64,000 nt of DNA from Pedobacter schmidteae (GTDB taxonomy: Bacteria > Bacteroidota > Bacteroidia > Sphingobacteriales > Sphingobacteriaceae): assembly GCF_900564155.1 (NCBI RefSeq), contig NZ_LS999839.1, forward strand, positions 1,175,097 through 1,239,096, in the 5' to 3' direction. Each line of letters begins with the position of its first letter. Position 1 is the stretch's first letter. Shown here one piece after another: positions 1 through 8,158 of the stretch. The position numbers were made by a program, and so were the translations under genes. The notes under the pieces were generated by a model. The model was not told the origin of the DNA, did no database searches, and saw only the letters and a list, made by a program, of their open reading frames with translations.

Positions 1-82
1 TTTTGACATACTGATTTTTTGGCTTCGCCGAAAAAGCGGAAATAAAGCACAGGCAAAGTATCAGGGTAAGATATTTCTTCAT
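1..82 (-). CDS. Secreted protein, 5' part only (truncated by window edge)
   Basis: Reading leftward from an ATG at 80-82, 27 codons are visible before the window ends. They begin MKKYLTLILCLCFISAFSA, a typical signal peptide: two lysines, a hydrophobic core, then a small-residue cleavage site. The frame stays open to base 1. The product is therefore exported or an envelope protein, but nothing of the mature domain can be seen and no function can be given. It is divergent from the YceI gene, the two sharing a 176-base intergenic region. Confidence 0.6.
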   Translation of the reverse strand, partial: MKKYLTLILCLCFISAFSAKPKNQYVK

Positions 83-199
83 GGTCAGTTTCTTTACCCG
101 GCTAAGTTAAGTTAAATCTGCTTTATTCAGTAGGGCCCATTGAAATGTTGGCTTTACAATTTCTTATCATACATCAACAATTACGGTTCTAATTGGTTA

Positions 200-207
200 T
201 AGCTTTG
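200..207 (+). promoter_or_regulatory. Candidate Bacteroidota -7 element (TAGCTTTG) for the YceI gene
   Basis: TAGCTTTG fits the Bacteroidota housekeeping -7 consensus TAnnTTTG and lies 51 bases before the ATG. No TTTG or TTG is seen at the expected 17-23 base distance upstream, so only half of the promoter is supported. Confidence 0.4.
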
Positions 208-258
208 TAACTTAATATTGGAAGATTGTTAAACCCTTAAAAACAAAATTATATAGTT

Positions 259-831
259 ATGAAAAAGGTATTTTTATTTCTGGTCGCTGTTTCAATCAGC
301 GTTGCATCCTTTGCACAAACCCGCTGGACTGTAGATCCGATGCATTCTTTTGTGAATTTTTCTGTAAAGCATATGGGCATTTCTTTTGTGGATGGTTCTT
401 TTAAGAAATTTGACGGTTCGGTTGATGCCGCTAAGGCAGATCTTACGGATGCAAAAATTGACTTTACGGTTGATGTGAACAGCATTACCACAGGTGTGGA
501 GATGAGAGACAATCATCTTAAAACAGATGATTTTTTCAATGCGGAAAAATATCCGAAAATGACTTTTGAAAGTACGGCTTTTAAAAAAATTAAAGGGAAT
601 GTATATGCTTTGAGTGGTAAGCTGACCATTCGTGATGTGACAAAAAATGTGGTGTTTTCGGTGATTTATGGCGGAACGGCCAAAGATCAGCAAGGCAATA
701 CAAAAGCAGGTTTTACAGCTACAACCAACCTCAACAGGTTAGATTATAACATTGTGTACGATCCGACAGGGGCAGGTGTTGCTAAAGATATTAAGGTTAC
801 CTTGAACCTGGAATTTGTACAGGCAAAATAA
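259..831 (+). CDS. YceI family secreted lipocalin-like protein
   Basis: 190 aa with a clear signal peptide (MKKVFLFLVAVSISVASFAQ), then a YceI-type beta-barrel domain: the opening W-x-V-D-P-x-H-S-F-V-N-F-S-V-K-H-M and the later M-R-D-N-H-L-K-T-D-D-F-F block are family hallmarks. YceI proteins bind polyisoprenoid-type lipids in the periplasm. The true ligand is not known for most members. It is followed after 23 bases by the dioxygenase gene in the same direction, so the two may be cotranscribed. Family assignment is firm; the physiological role is inferred only from the family. Confidence 0.9.
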   Translation: MKKVFLFLVAVSISVASFAQTRWTVDPMHSFVNFSVKHMGISFVDGSFKKFDGSVDAAKADLTDAKIDFTVDVNSITTGVEMRDNHLKTDDFFNAEKYPKMTFESTAFKKIKGNVYALSGKLTIRDVTKNVVFSVIYGGTAKDQQGNTKAGFTATTNLNRLDYNIVYDPTGAGVAKDIKVTLNLEFVQAK

Positions 832-854
832 TACAGCTTCTTTAATCATATACG

Positions 855-1682
855 ATGTCTAATTTATCACAGTTTAATACTTTTACCGGAAATTTGCCTT
901 TTCAGGACACATTGATGCCGGTTTTGTTCATAGGGCATGGTTCGCCCATGAATGGCATTGAGGATAATGAATTTAGTAGTAAGTGGGCGGGTATTGCAAA
1001 GGATATTCCTATGCCTGCCGCTGTGCTGGTGGTTTCTGCGCATTGGTTTACCAGGGGCACGCATGTTACCGCGATGAACTTTCCGAGGACTATACACGAT
1101 TTTGGAGGTTTTCCTCAGGCCTTATTTGATGTGCAATATCCTGCACCCGGCCATCCGGAACTGGCTATGGAGACGGCGGACTTGATTCATAGTGCAGAAG
1201 TTGGGCTTGATCATGATTGGGGGCTCGACCATGGGGCCTGGACTGTGGTAAGGCATATGTATCCTGATGCGAATATTCCGGTGCTTCAGCTTAGCATCGA
1301 TTATACCAAAGATGCGACTTATCATTATAACCTGGCGAAAGAGCTGTATGCCCTCCGTAAAAAAGGAGTTTTGATTTTAGGGAGTGGCAATATGGTGCAT
1401 AACCTGAGGATGATGAGTTGGGAGATGATTCATGGCGGAGGCTATGATTGGGCATTGGAGATGAATGATAAATTCAAAAGCCTGATTTTGAATCACGAAC
1501 ATCAGCAGCTGGCCAATTACAGCAGTCTGGGCAGTGCGGCAATGCTGGCCATCCCAACGCCCGAACACTATCTGCCGTTGATGTATACTCTTGGGTTACA
1601 GAGCGGAACCGAAGGAGTATCTTTGTTTAATGACAAAGCCGTGGGTGGCTCTTTAACCATGACTTCGGTAAGGGTAGGTTAA
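855..1682 (+). CDS. ygiD: LigB-type extradiol dioxygenase (4,5-DOPA dioxygenase, YgiD-like)
   Basis: 275 aa, about family length (260-275). It shows the YgiD/DODA-type metal site: GHGSPMN near residues 27-33 (His28), SAHWFTRG near 61-68 (His63), HDFGGFP near 81-87, and GSGNMVHNLR later in the protein. These enzymes open catechol rings using a metal centre. The natural bacterial substrate is uncertain, so DOPA in the name is a family label. It has no signal peptide and is presumably cytoplasmic. Its stop codon directly abuts that of the convergent aldehyde dehydrogenase, with no terminator between them. Confidence 0.85.
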   Translation: MSNLSQFNTFTGNLPFQDTLMPVLFIGHGSPMNGIEDNEFSSKWAGIAKDIPMPAAVLVVSAHWFTRGTHVTAMNFPRTIHDFGGFPQALFDVQYPAPGHPELAMETADLIHSAEVGLDHDWGLDHGAWTVVRHMYPDANIPVLQLSIDYTKDATYHYNLAKELYALRKKGVLILGSGNMVHNLRMMSWEMIHGGGYDWALEMNDKFKSLILNHEHQQLANYSSLGSAAMLAIPTPEHYLPLMYTLGLQSGTEGVSLFNDKAVGGSLTMTSVRVG

Positions 1683-3080
1683 CTACATGAACTTTTTGAG
1701 CCATTTGAGCAACCAGTGTTTATTTTCATAAGGTGGGTAAATCATATTGCTCATGTTTAAGGAAGACTGAAATACTACCGCTCTTTCGTGCGAGAAGGTT
1801 TTGAAACCAAAAAAGCCATGGCAACTACCCGTTCCGCTACCATTTACACCCCCAAAGGGAAGTTTGGGATTAGAGATATGGATGAGCACATCATTTACAC
1901 AGGAGCCTCCGGCAGAGGTGTTTTTCAGGATGTGGTGAATATTTTGCCGGTCTTCGCTAAAAATGTACAAGGCCAGCGGTTTGCTCCCGGTATTGACCAA
2001 TGTAATGGCCTCTTCCGTATTTTGATAAGTGACGATGGGCAATATGGGGCCAAAAATCTCTTCTTTCATGATCGCTGCATCCGCTGGTAGCTGGGTAAGT
2101 ACTATAGGGTTTATCGTTTGTGTTGTTTCCTCACTTTCGCCGCCAAATGCTGTTTTTGCTCCTTTAGCCTTAGCGTCTTGTATCAGGTTTAGTAGTCTTT
2201 TATAGTGTTTTTCGTTAATGATTTTGGCATATGCGTTTTCATTGACCTGATCCTGCTTAAAAAACAGCCTTTTCACCGCCTCTTGGTATTCGGTAATAAA
2301 GTTTTCCTGTAGCTGATGCGGAACTAGCACATAATCAGGAGCGATGCAGGTTTGTCCGGCATTGATCAGTTTGCCCCAGGCAATTTTTTCTGCAGCATTT
2401 TTGAGATTGGCACTTTGGTCGATAATGGTTGGCGATTTTCCGCCAAGTTCGAGGGTAACTGAGGTTAAGTGCTTGGCTGCGGCCTCCATCACTACCTTTC
2501 CAATTGCTGTGCTTCCGGTAAAAAAGATATGGTCAAAAGGTAAGCTGAGTAGGGTGGTCGATACGCTGGCATCGCCTTCAAAGCAACAAATTTCCTGTTC
2601 TTCAAAACATTCTTTTACAATTTTGCTGATGATTGCGCTTGTGGCAGGGCTCAGCTCGGATGGTTTAAGGATGGCACAGTTGCCTGCTGCAATGGCCGAT
2701 AGCAGTGGGGCCATCATTAACTGGAAGGGGTAATTCCAGGGAGAAATGATCAGGCAACAGCCCTTTGGCTCGTAATAGATTCTGTTTTTGGCCATCAGGC
2801 TGGCAACACTTTTTCCCGCACGCAGGGGCTTCATCCATTGGCTTAAATGTTTTATGGCAAAATCAATCTCGCTGTAAATAAATATGACTTCGGTTACGGC
2901 CGCCTCAAAATAACTTTTTCGTAAATCCTGCTGCAGGGCATCATAAATACTTTGCTCATTTTTTTCAATAGCAGCTTTTAAAGTTTTTAATTTATGAATT
3001 CTTTGTGCCGGATTGCTGTTTCTAAGCGTATATTTATGTTTTTGCTGAGCTTCAAAAACAGAACTGATCGTTTGCGTCAT
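1683..3080 (-). CDS. NAD(P)-dependent aldehyde dehydrogenase (class 3-like)
   Basis: 465 aa. Oxidises aldehydes to carboxylates. The PWN motif (114-116), FFTGSTAIGK coenzyme loop (186-195), general base Glu211 in LELGGKSP and catalytic Cys245 in NAGQTCIAPDY are all present, so the enzyme should be active. The length and the hydrophobic-basic tail (HWLLKWLKKFM) resemble the shorter class 3 / fatty-aldehyde group, in which the tail touches the membrane. The substrate is not determinable. It is transcribed away from the FAD protein at 3149, with 68 bases between the two starts. Confidence 0.9.
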   Translation of the reverse strand: MTQTISSVFEAQQKHKYTLRNSNPAQRIHKLKTLKAAIEKNEQSIYDALQQDLRKSYFEAAVTEVIFIYSEIDFAIKHLSQWMKPLRAGKSVASLMAKNRIYYEPKGCCLIISPWNYPFQLMMAPLLSAIAAGNCAILKPSELSPATSAIISKIVKECFEEQEICCFEGDASVSTTLLSLPFDHIFFTGSTAIGKVVMEAAAKHLTSVTLELGGKSPTIIDQSANLKNAAEKIAWGKLINAGQTCIAPDYVLVPHQLQENFITEYQEAVKRLFFKQDQVNENAYAKIINEKHYKRLLNLIQDAKAKGAKTAFGGESEETTQTINPIVLTQLPADAAIMKEEIFGPILPIVTYQNTEEAITLVNTGSKPLALYIFSEDRQNIHHILKNTSAGGSCVNDVLIHISNPKLPFGGVNGSGTGSCHGFFGFKTFSHERAVVFQSSLNMSNMIYPPYENKHWLLKWLKKFM

Positions 3081-3108
3081 GAGGATGTTTATTAGGCTGA
3101 ATTATAAA

Positions 3109-3136
3109 ATCATTAATCGATAGAGAAGATCATTAA
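3109..3136. repeat. Two direct ATCATTAA copies between divergent genes
   Basis: ATCATTAA occurs at 3109-3116 and 3129-3136, a 20-base repeat distance, which places both on the same face of the helix. They sit between the starts of the aldehyde dehydrogenase (minus) and FAD protein (plus). A regulator site is possible, but AT-rich 8-mers can recur by chance. Confidence 0.25.
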
Positions 3137-3148
3137 CTAAATATACAA

Positions 3149-4348
3149 ATGAAACAGGGATTATTTATTGTTTTCTTAATTTCAGTATTTACGCAACTTG
3201 CGGGGGCGCAAACCATTAAAACCGGGGTGTTGGTGATTGGTAATGGGAGCAATGCTATTGGGGCGGGCTTTCAATCGGCCATATCCGGTGTTAAAACCAT
3301 TATGTTGACTCAGGATCGCGAGCTGCTGGTTGCCTCGTTGGATAACAATATACATTCGGGCCTGGAGGCAAATTTTCTGAAAAAAATGCGTCAGGCAAAG
3401 GGCGTAAAGGATAGTAGCAAAGTTTATATAGACGGTACAAGTGCCAATCTGGTGCTGAAGACCTGGGCCGACAGCATTAAAAACCTGACAGTGATGCGGA
3501 ACATGAAATGGTCGAGGATTAAGCGTTCGGGCAACAACTGGAATGTTTTGTTGGCCGATGGACGAACCATAAAGGCCGAAGTATTGGTGAATGCAGCTAG
3601 TGGCGGGAATTTAAATGAAGCGATAGGACAGCAGCCGGTTAAACTTTGGCAGCCATTTGGTTATGAAAATAACCTTTACCGTTTAAGTGTCAGCGCAGGT
3701 TATGCATTGGGCGGTAGCACTGCAAATATGATCCCATTGTATAATTTTTTGTTGCCAAAAGAGGAGAACCTGATTGTGCTGGATACAAAAAATGAAAGCA
3801 TGGCGGCGGGACAGGCTGCGGGGGCAACGGCGGCTTATGCGGTGTTTTTCAGGACAAAGACTTCACTTGCGTCGCTAAAACTGATTCAGAAAGAATTGAT
3901 TAATTACAATCTGGCGGCGATTCCTTTTGCGGATATTGGGTATGCGGACGCAAACTGGAAGTCGATACAAGTGATCGGTTTATCGGGCTTTTTGAAAGCG
4001 ACCTTTGTGAATGGTACGGCCAATTTTATGCCCGATCAGCAGGTAAGTACCGCAGAAATACGGGAGCCGTTAAAGGAGTTTTATTATAAGGCTCAGATTT
4101 GGTTTGATGACTATAAGGCTGAGAAAATGACTTTAGAAGCGGTTTTGCGCATGGTTTGTATGGTGGGCAATAGAGCCCCCGAAAATACAAAAGCCGAAAT
4201 AACGAAGAAATGGAAAAAACAATATGGCTTTGTTACCGAGTTGGACTGGAACCGAAATGCCAGCCGCAGGGAATTTGCTGTGCTGGTGGATGAGTATTTG
4301 AACCCATTTAATGTGAATGTAGACAGGACGGGGAGGGTGATCAGATAA
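3149..4348 (+). CDS. Exported FAD-dependent oxidoreductase-like protein, probably degenerate
   Basis: 399 aa with a signal peptide (first 20 residues, ending LAGAQ). The next segment, TGVLVIGNGSNAIGAGFQSA, stands where a Rossmann FAD motif should be but lacks the regular GxGxxG pattern. Near the middle, ESMAAGQAAGATAAYA matches the C-terminal FAD-contacting helix of FAD_oxidored (PF12831-like) proteins, where GQAAG is typical. The last 130 residues look unrelated and may be a separate helical domain. It may be a divergent paralogue that no longer binds FAD. Thirty-one bases separate it from the S9 peptidase, suggesting cotranscription. The function is unknown. Confidence 0.6.
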   Translation: MKQGLFIVFLISVFTQLAGAQTIKTGVLVIGNGSNAIGAGFQSAISGVKTIMLTQDRELLVASLDNNIHSGLEANFLKKMRQAKGVKDSSKVYIDGTSANLVLKTWADSIKNLTVMRNMKWSRIKRSGNNWNVLLADGRTIKAEVLVNAASGGNLNEAIGQQPVKLWQPFGYENNLYRLSVSAGYALGGSTANMIPLYNFLLPKEENLIVLDTKNESMAAGQAAGATAAYAVFFRTKTSLASLKLIQKELINYNLAAIPFADIGYADANWKSIQVIGLSGFLKATFVNGTANFMPDQQVSTAEIREPLKEFYYKAQIWFDDYKAEKMTLEAVLRMVCMVGNRAPENTKAEITKKWKKQYGFVTELDWNRNASRREFAVLVDEYLNPFNVNVDRTGRVIR

Positions 4349-4379
4349 AGAGAGCGTATAAGAGCGTTATAAGAACATT

Positions 4380-6731
4380 ATGAGAAAGCTAAGCTTGTTT
4401 GTTTGTTTACTGATCTCTACTGCTGTGGAAGCACAACAATTGGCCCCCTTGTCGGTAGAAAAAATTATGCGGGATCAGCAATGGATTGGCATTTCGCCTT
4501 CGGCCTACCGTTGGGCGGCTGATAGTAAGACCTTATTTTTTGACTGGAAATCTGCGCTTAAGGAATCCAAAATGTTGTATGCGCTGGACGTGGCTTCAGG
4601 TAAGCTTACAAAAGAACCCGAAAAGGTAGCCGATAAAGCAGTGGGGTTGGTGTGGGGTTACAATGCTGACCGGTCATTTGGCATTGCAGAAAAGGCAGGC
4701 GATTTATATCGTTACGAGGTTAAAAGTGGGAAGGTTTTGCAAATTACCCATACCATGGATTATGAAATGAATCCATCTTTTTTGCGAAATGGTCATGTTG
4801 TTTTTCAAAAAGGAGAAAATGCCTTTGAATTGAACCTGAGGACGGGTGAATTTTGGCAGCTCACCAATTTTATTAGAGGGGAAAAAGGAGCTGCGGTTAA
4901 AAAGCAAAGTAACGAACAAGCTGATTGGCTGAAACACCAGCAATCGGAGCTTTTTGAAGTGATCAAAGAAAAGAACAAAGCGGATTTGGGGACTTTGACA
5001 AAGGAGACTACTGATAGTTCGCGCAATATAAAAGCCATCTATATTGGCGATAAGCGCATGGAAAATTTGGTGGTTAGTCCGGATGCTCACTATATTTCCT
5101 ATAAGCTGACTACAAATACGCAGAAAGAAAAGAGTACTGCTGTACCGGAATATGTAACTGCTTCGGGTTATACTGCGGAGCTGAATGCCAGGGCTAAGGT
5201 GGGGAGCCCGCAGAAATTATCGGTCAGCTATGTATATAATGTGGAACGTGACACCATTTACGAGCTGCGTTTGGGGCAGATCCCGGGTATTAAGGATCTT
5301 CCCGATTATGTAAAGGATTATCCTGCGCAGTTGCAATCCCGTAAAAAAGGCAATGCCGAGCGCAGGGTTGACCTGAGCGAACCCTACTGGAGTGAAAAGG
5401 GAACCATGGCTGTGCTGGTTGCGACAGCGCAGGACAATAAGGATTTATGGTTGTTGAAACTGGATGCGGCAACGGGAAGTTTGACCTGTGTAGATAGGCA
5501 AAGGGATGAGGCCTGGATTGGAGGGCCTGGTGCCGGAGAATTGGGCTGGCTGGATGCGGAGCGGATTTATTACAGAAGTGAGGCCAGTGGCTATGCGCAT
5601 ATTTATGTGGCCAACGTAAATACGGGACAGAAAAAACAGTTGACTTCAGGCAAATGGGAGGTGCAGAGTTTGCAGCTTTCGAAAGATAAAAAGCATTTTT
5701 ATTTTATCGCCAACAAGGAGCATCCGGGAATAACACATTTTTATAAGCTGAGTGTTGACGGAGGGGCGATGACCCAGCTTACCCATATGAAAGGGGGCAA
5801 TCAGGTATGGCTTTCGCCGGATGAAAAATGGCTGGCCATCAATTATTCTTATATGAATAAACCCTGGGAGCTGTATCTGCAGCCCAACAGAGCTGGCGCA
5901 AAGGCAGTAAAAATTACGGCTTCTACCACAGCTGAATTTGATTCCTACCCCTGGAGGGAACCTGATCTGGTCGCTTTTAAAAACAGGTACGGGGACGATG
6001 TTTATGCACGGGTTTATCCGGCTAAAAATCCACATCCCAATCACCCGGCAGTAGTGTTTGTGCATGGAGCGGGATATTTGCAGAACGTCCATTATTGGTG
6101 GAGCCAGTATTCAAGAGAGTACATGTTTAACAATATGCTTGCCGACAACGGCTATACGGTTATCGATATTGACTATACTGCGAGCTCAGGCTATGGGCGC
6201 AACCATCGGACAGGAATTTACCGGCATATGGGTGGGAAGGACCTGACGGATCAGGTGGATGGCGTGCAAATGCTGGTAGATAAGTATCAGATGAATCCGA
6301 AGCATGTAGGAATTTATGGAGGCTCGTATGGAGGTTTTATCACGCTGATGGCCTTGTTTAAGGAGGGTGATGTTTTTAGGTGTGGGGCGGCTTTAAGGTC
6401 GGTTGCCGACTGGGCGCATTATAATCAGGGATATACGTCAAATATTTTAAACGAACCTTTTAACGACGAAATTGCTTACCGGAGAAGTTCGCCGATTTAT
6501 TTTGCCGAGGGACTGAAAGGGAACCTGCTCATGTGCCACGGTATGGTGGATGTAAATGTTCATTTTCAGGACGTGGTTAGGCTTTCGCAGCGGTTGATAG
6601 AACTGGGGAAAAACAATTGGGAGCTGGCCGTCTATCCGGTAGAGGATCATGGTTTTACCGTCCCTAGCAGTTGGACGGACGAGTACAAACGGATATATAA
6701 ACTGTTTGAAACTATGCTAAAAAATCCATAG
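4380..6731 (+). CDS. S9 family prolyl oligopeptidase / dipeptidyl peptidase IV-like
   Basis: 783 aa, secreted (signal peptide ending about residue 18, VEAQQ). The N-terminal part is a DPP IV-type beta-propeller with repeated W/Y-rich blades. The C-terminal alpha/beta hydrolase carries the catalytic triad: Ser649 in GGSYGGF, Asp724 in GMVDVNV and His757 in EDHGF. Such enzymes remove dipeptides from peptide N-termini in the periplasm or outside the cell. The Glu-Glu motif that binds the free N-terminus in true DPP IV was not located with certainty, so the exact specificity is open. It follows the FAD protein closely. Confidence 0.9.
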   Translation: MRKLSLFVCLLISTAVEAQQLAPLSVEKIMRDQQWIGISPSAYRWAADSKTLFFDWKSALKESKMLYALDVASGKLTKEPEKVADKAVGLVWGYNADRSFGIAEKAGDLYRYEVKSGKVLQITHTMDYEMNPSFLRNGHVVFQKGENAFELNLRTGEFWQLTNFIRGEKGAAVKKQSNEQADWLKHQQSELFEVIKEKNKADLGTLTKETTDSSRNIKAIYIGDKRMENLVVSPDAHYISYKLTTNTQKEKSTAVPEYVTASGYTAELNARAKVGSPQKLSVSYVYNVERDTIYELRLGQIPGIKDLPDYVKDYPAQLQSRKKGNAERRVDLSEPYWSEKGTMAVLVATAQDNKDLWLLKLDAATGSLTCVDRQRDEAWIGGPGAGELGWLDAERIYYRSEASGYAHIYVANVNTGQKKQLTSGKWEVQSLQLSKDKKHFYFIANKEHPGITHFYKLSVDGGAMTQLTHMKGGNQVWLSPDEKWLAINYSYMNKPWELYLQPNRAGAKAVKITASTTAEFDSYPWREPDLVAFKNRYGDDVYARVYPAKNPHPNHPAVVFVHGAGYLQNVHYWWSQYSREYMFNNMLADNGYTVIDIDYTASSGYGRNHRTGIYRHMGGKDLTDQVDGVQMLVDKYQMNPKHVGIYGGSYGGFITLMALFKEGDVFRCGAALRSVADWAHYNQGYTSNILNEPFNDEIAYRRSSPIYFAEGLKGNLLMCHGMVDVNVHFQDVVRLSQRLIELGKNNWELAVYPVEDHGFTVPSSWTDEYKRIYKLFETMLKNP

Positions 6732-6758
6732 ATAAAAACTAATTTTTATTTCTATAGT

Positions 6759-6773
6759 ATAGATGTTGTCTAT
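6759..6773. promoter_or_regulatory. OxyR-like dyad ATAG-N7-CTAT upstream of peroxiredoxin operon
   Basis: ATAG at 6759-6762 and CTAT at 6770-6773 are exactly seven bases apart, inside a wider 17-base dyad (TATAGA-N5-TCTATA, 6758-6774). One ATAG-N7-CTAT unit is half of the E. coli OxyR site. The second unit expected seven bases further on is not present. It lies about 40 bases upstream of the proposed -33 element. An OxyR gene is present at 53169-54101. Confidence 0.4.
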
Positions 6774-6814
6774 ATGCTTATCAAGATTAAGTATGTGTTA
6801 TATCTGCAATATGG

Positions 6815-6845
6815 TTGTTTTTGATGGGGGATAGGCGTACCTTTG
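6815..6845 (+). promoter_or_regulatory. Promoter of the peroxiredoxin operon (TTG-N20-TACCTTTG)
   Basis: TTG at 6815-6817, then 20 bases, then TACCTTTG at 6838-6845. This fits the Bacteroidota -33/-7 arrangement. The ATG is 38 bases downstream of the -7 element. Confidence 0.6.
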
Positions 6846-6882
6846 CACTGTCAAAAAAACAATAATAAATACAAATATAATT

Positions 6883-7515
6883 ATGGCAATAGTAGGTAAA
6901 AAATTCCCGAGTGTAAGCATCGATGCAATGTCCGAAATGGGCGACGATTTAAAGATTAATGTATTTGAAGAGGCTGTAAGTAAAGGCAAAAAAGTTTTAT
7001 TATTCTGGTATCCAAAAGATTTTACTTTTGTTTGTCCAACTGAATTACATGCTTTTCAGGCTGCTCTTCCTGATTTTGAAAAAAGAAATACCCTGGTAAT
7101 AGGTGCTTCTTGCGATACCAACGAAGTTCACTTTGCATGGTTAAACACGCCAAAAGATAATGGCGGTATTGAAGGTGTAACTTATCCAATTTTAGCAGAT
7201 ACACACAGACATTTGGCCAATATTTTAGGTATTGTTGAGCAGGAAGTGGAGTACGATGAAGAAGGAAACGAATCTTTTTCTGGTTCAAATGTAACTTACA
7301 GGGCTACTTATTTAGTAGATGAGACTGGTAAAGTATTCCACGAAAGTGTAAATGATATGCCTGTAGGTAGAAATGTAAAAGAATATTTACGCTTAATTGA
7401 TGCTTACGCACACGTTCAGAAACATGGCGAGGTTTGCCCTGCGAACTGGGAAGAAGGTAAGGAAGCAATGAGCGCTAACAGAACCGGTGTTGCAGAATAC
7501 CTGAGCGCTAATTAA
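6883..7515 (+). CDS. Typical 2-Cys peroxiredoxin (AhpC/Prx1 type)
   Basis: 210 aa. Reduces hydrogen peroxide and organic peroxides. The peroxidatic Cys51 lies in DFTFVCPTEL, and the resolving Cys185 in GEVCPANW, as in typical 2-Cys enzymes. It is cytoplasmic and has no signal peptide. It heads a tight operon: the thioredoxin-like gene starts 10 bases after its stop, and the DUF6952-like gene 4 bases after that. The thioredoxin-like product is the obvious candidate reductant. A good promoter and an OxyR-like dyad precede it. Confidence 0.95.
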   Translation: MAIVGKKFPSVSIDAMSEMGDDLKINVFEEAVSKGKKVLLFWYPKDFTFVCPTELHAFQAALPDFEKRNTLVIGASCDTNEVHFAWLNTPKDNGGIEGVTYPILADTHRHLANILGIVEQEVEYDEEGNESFSGSNVTYRATYLVDETGKVFHESVNDMPVGRNVKEYLRLIDAYAHVQKHGEVCPANWEEGKEAMSANRTGVAEYLSAN

Positions 7516-7525
7516 TTAAAAAGCT

Positions 7526-7834
7526 ATGTTTTTAGAATTAACAGAAGATAATCTTCAACAATACGTTGCCGAAAACAACAAAGTAATGGTTCAGTATGCC
7601 GCGTCATGGTGTGGAAACTGCCGGATTATGAAGCCAAAGTTTAAAAAGCTGGCCGCAGAAAATGAAGGTGTTACTTTTTTGATCGTGGATGCTGAAAAGC
7701 TTCCAGGCTCACGTAAACTGGCTAATGTAGATAATTTGCCAACGTTTGCAGCCTTTGAAGGCGGAGCTTTGGTAGATCAGGTACAAACCAACAAAGCAGA
7801 AGTATTGACGGAGTTATTTGATAAAATAAAGTAA
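7526..7834 (+). CDS. Thioredoxin-like protein, operon partner of the peroxiredoxin
   Basis: 102 aa, a complete thioredoxin fold with the redox motif WCGNC (Cys29, Cys32) instead of WCGPC, and the cis-proline in VDNLPTF. It is cytoplasmic. The altered CGNC motif and the position between peroxiredoxin and a small uncharacterised gene suggest a dedicated electron donor for the peroxiredoxin rather than the cell's main thioredoxin. That role is inferred from context. Confidence 0.85.
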   Translation: MFLELTEDNLQQYVAENNKVMVQYAASWCGNCRIMKPKFKKLAAENEGVTFLIVDAEKLPGSRKLANVDNLPTFAAFEGGALVDQVQTNKAEVLTELFDKIK

Positions 7835-7838
7835 GATC

Positions 7839-8087
7839 ATGAAAATACCGGTAATAAGACAGCTGTTCCAAAACAGCACTCCTGAAAACCTGGAAGCGAC
7901 TTTAACAGTTTTAGAAGCTTTTTGTGAATTCAGAGGGGTAAGTGAGGCGGAAATAGATGTGGCAGGTGAAATGATTACCAATATTTGCGGAGCGCTTGAA
8001 GTTCATCAGAACGTACTGGAAGGTGCTTCAGAAAAGGATGCCCTGAATGCTTTCGGACAGAAAGTGATGGGTTCCATCGACAGATAG
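7839..8087 (+). CDS. Small conserved protein (DUF6952-like) in the peroxiredoxin operon
   Basis: 82 aa, predicted helical, no signal peptide or membrane segment. Two cysteines (in EAFCEFRG and NICGALEV) could be redox-active. It resembles the small Bacteroidota family I know as DUF6952, which accompanies peroxiredoxin and thioredoxin genes; this is from recollection, not a search. It begins 4 bases after the thioredoxin stop and is followed by a strong terminator, so it is the last gene of the operon. No biochemical function is known to me. Confidence 0.7.
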   Translation: MKIPVIRQLFQNSTPENLEATLTVLEAFCEFRGVSEAEIDVAGEMITNICGALEVHQNVLEGASEKDALNAFGQKVMGSIDR

Positions 8088-8105
8088 TCATTTGTACTGA
8101 GGTAT

Positions 8106-8140
8106 AAAAAAGGCGATCCGGTTACCGGATCGCCTTTTTT
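8106..8140. terminator. Bidirectional rho-independent terminator
   Basis: Stem GGCGATCCGG (8112-8121) pairs with CCGGATCGCC (8125-8134) around a 3-base loop. It is flanked by six A and six T, so it can stop both the peroxiredoxin operon and the convergent ppc gene. Confidence 0.92.
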
Positions 8141-8158
8141 ATGATTGGTTGATTATGA

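Noticed and set aside
292..693. Long antisense frame opposite the YceI gene
   Set aside because: It lies wholly within a gene with clear family motifs, and its protein has no recognisable feature.
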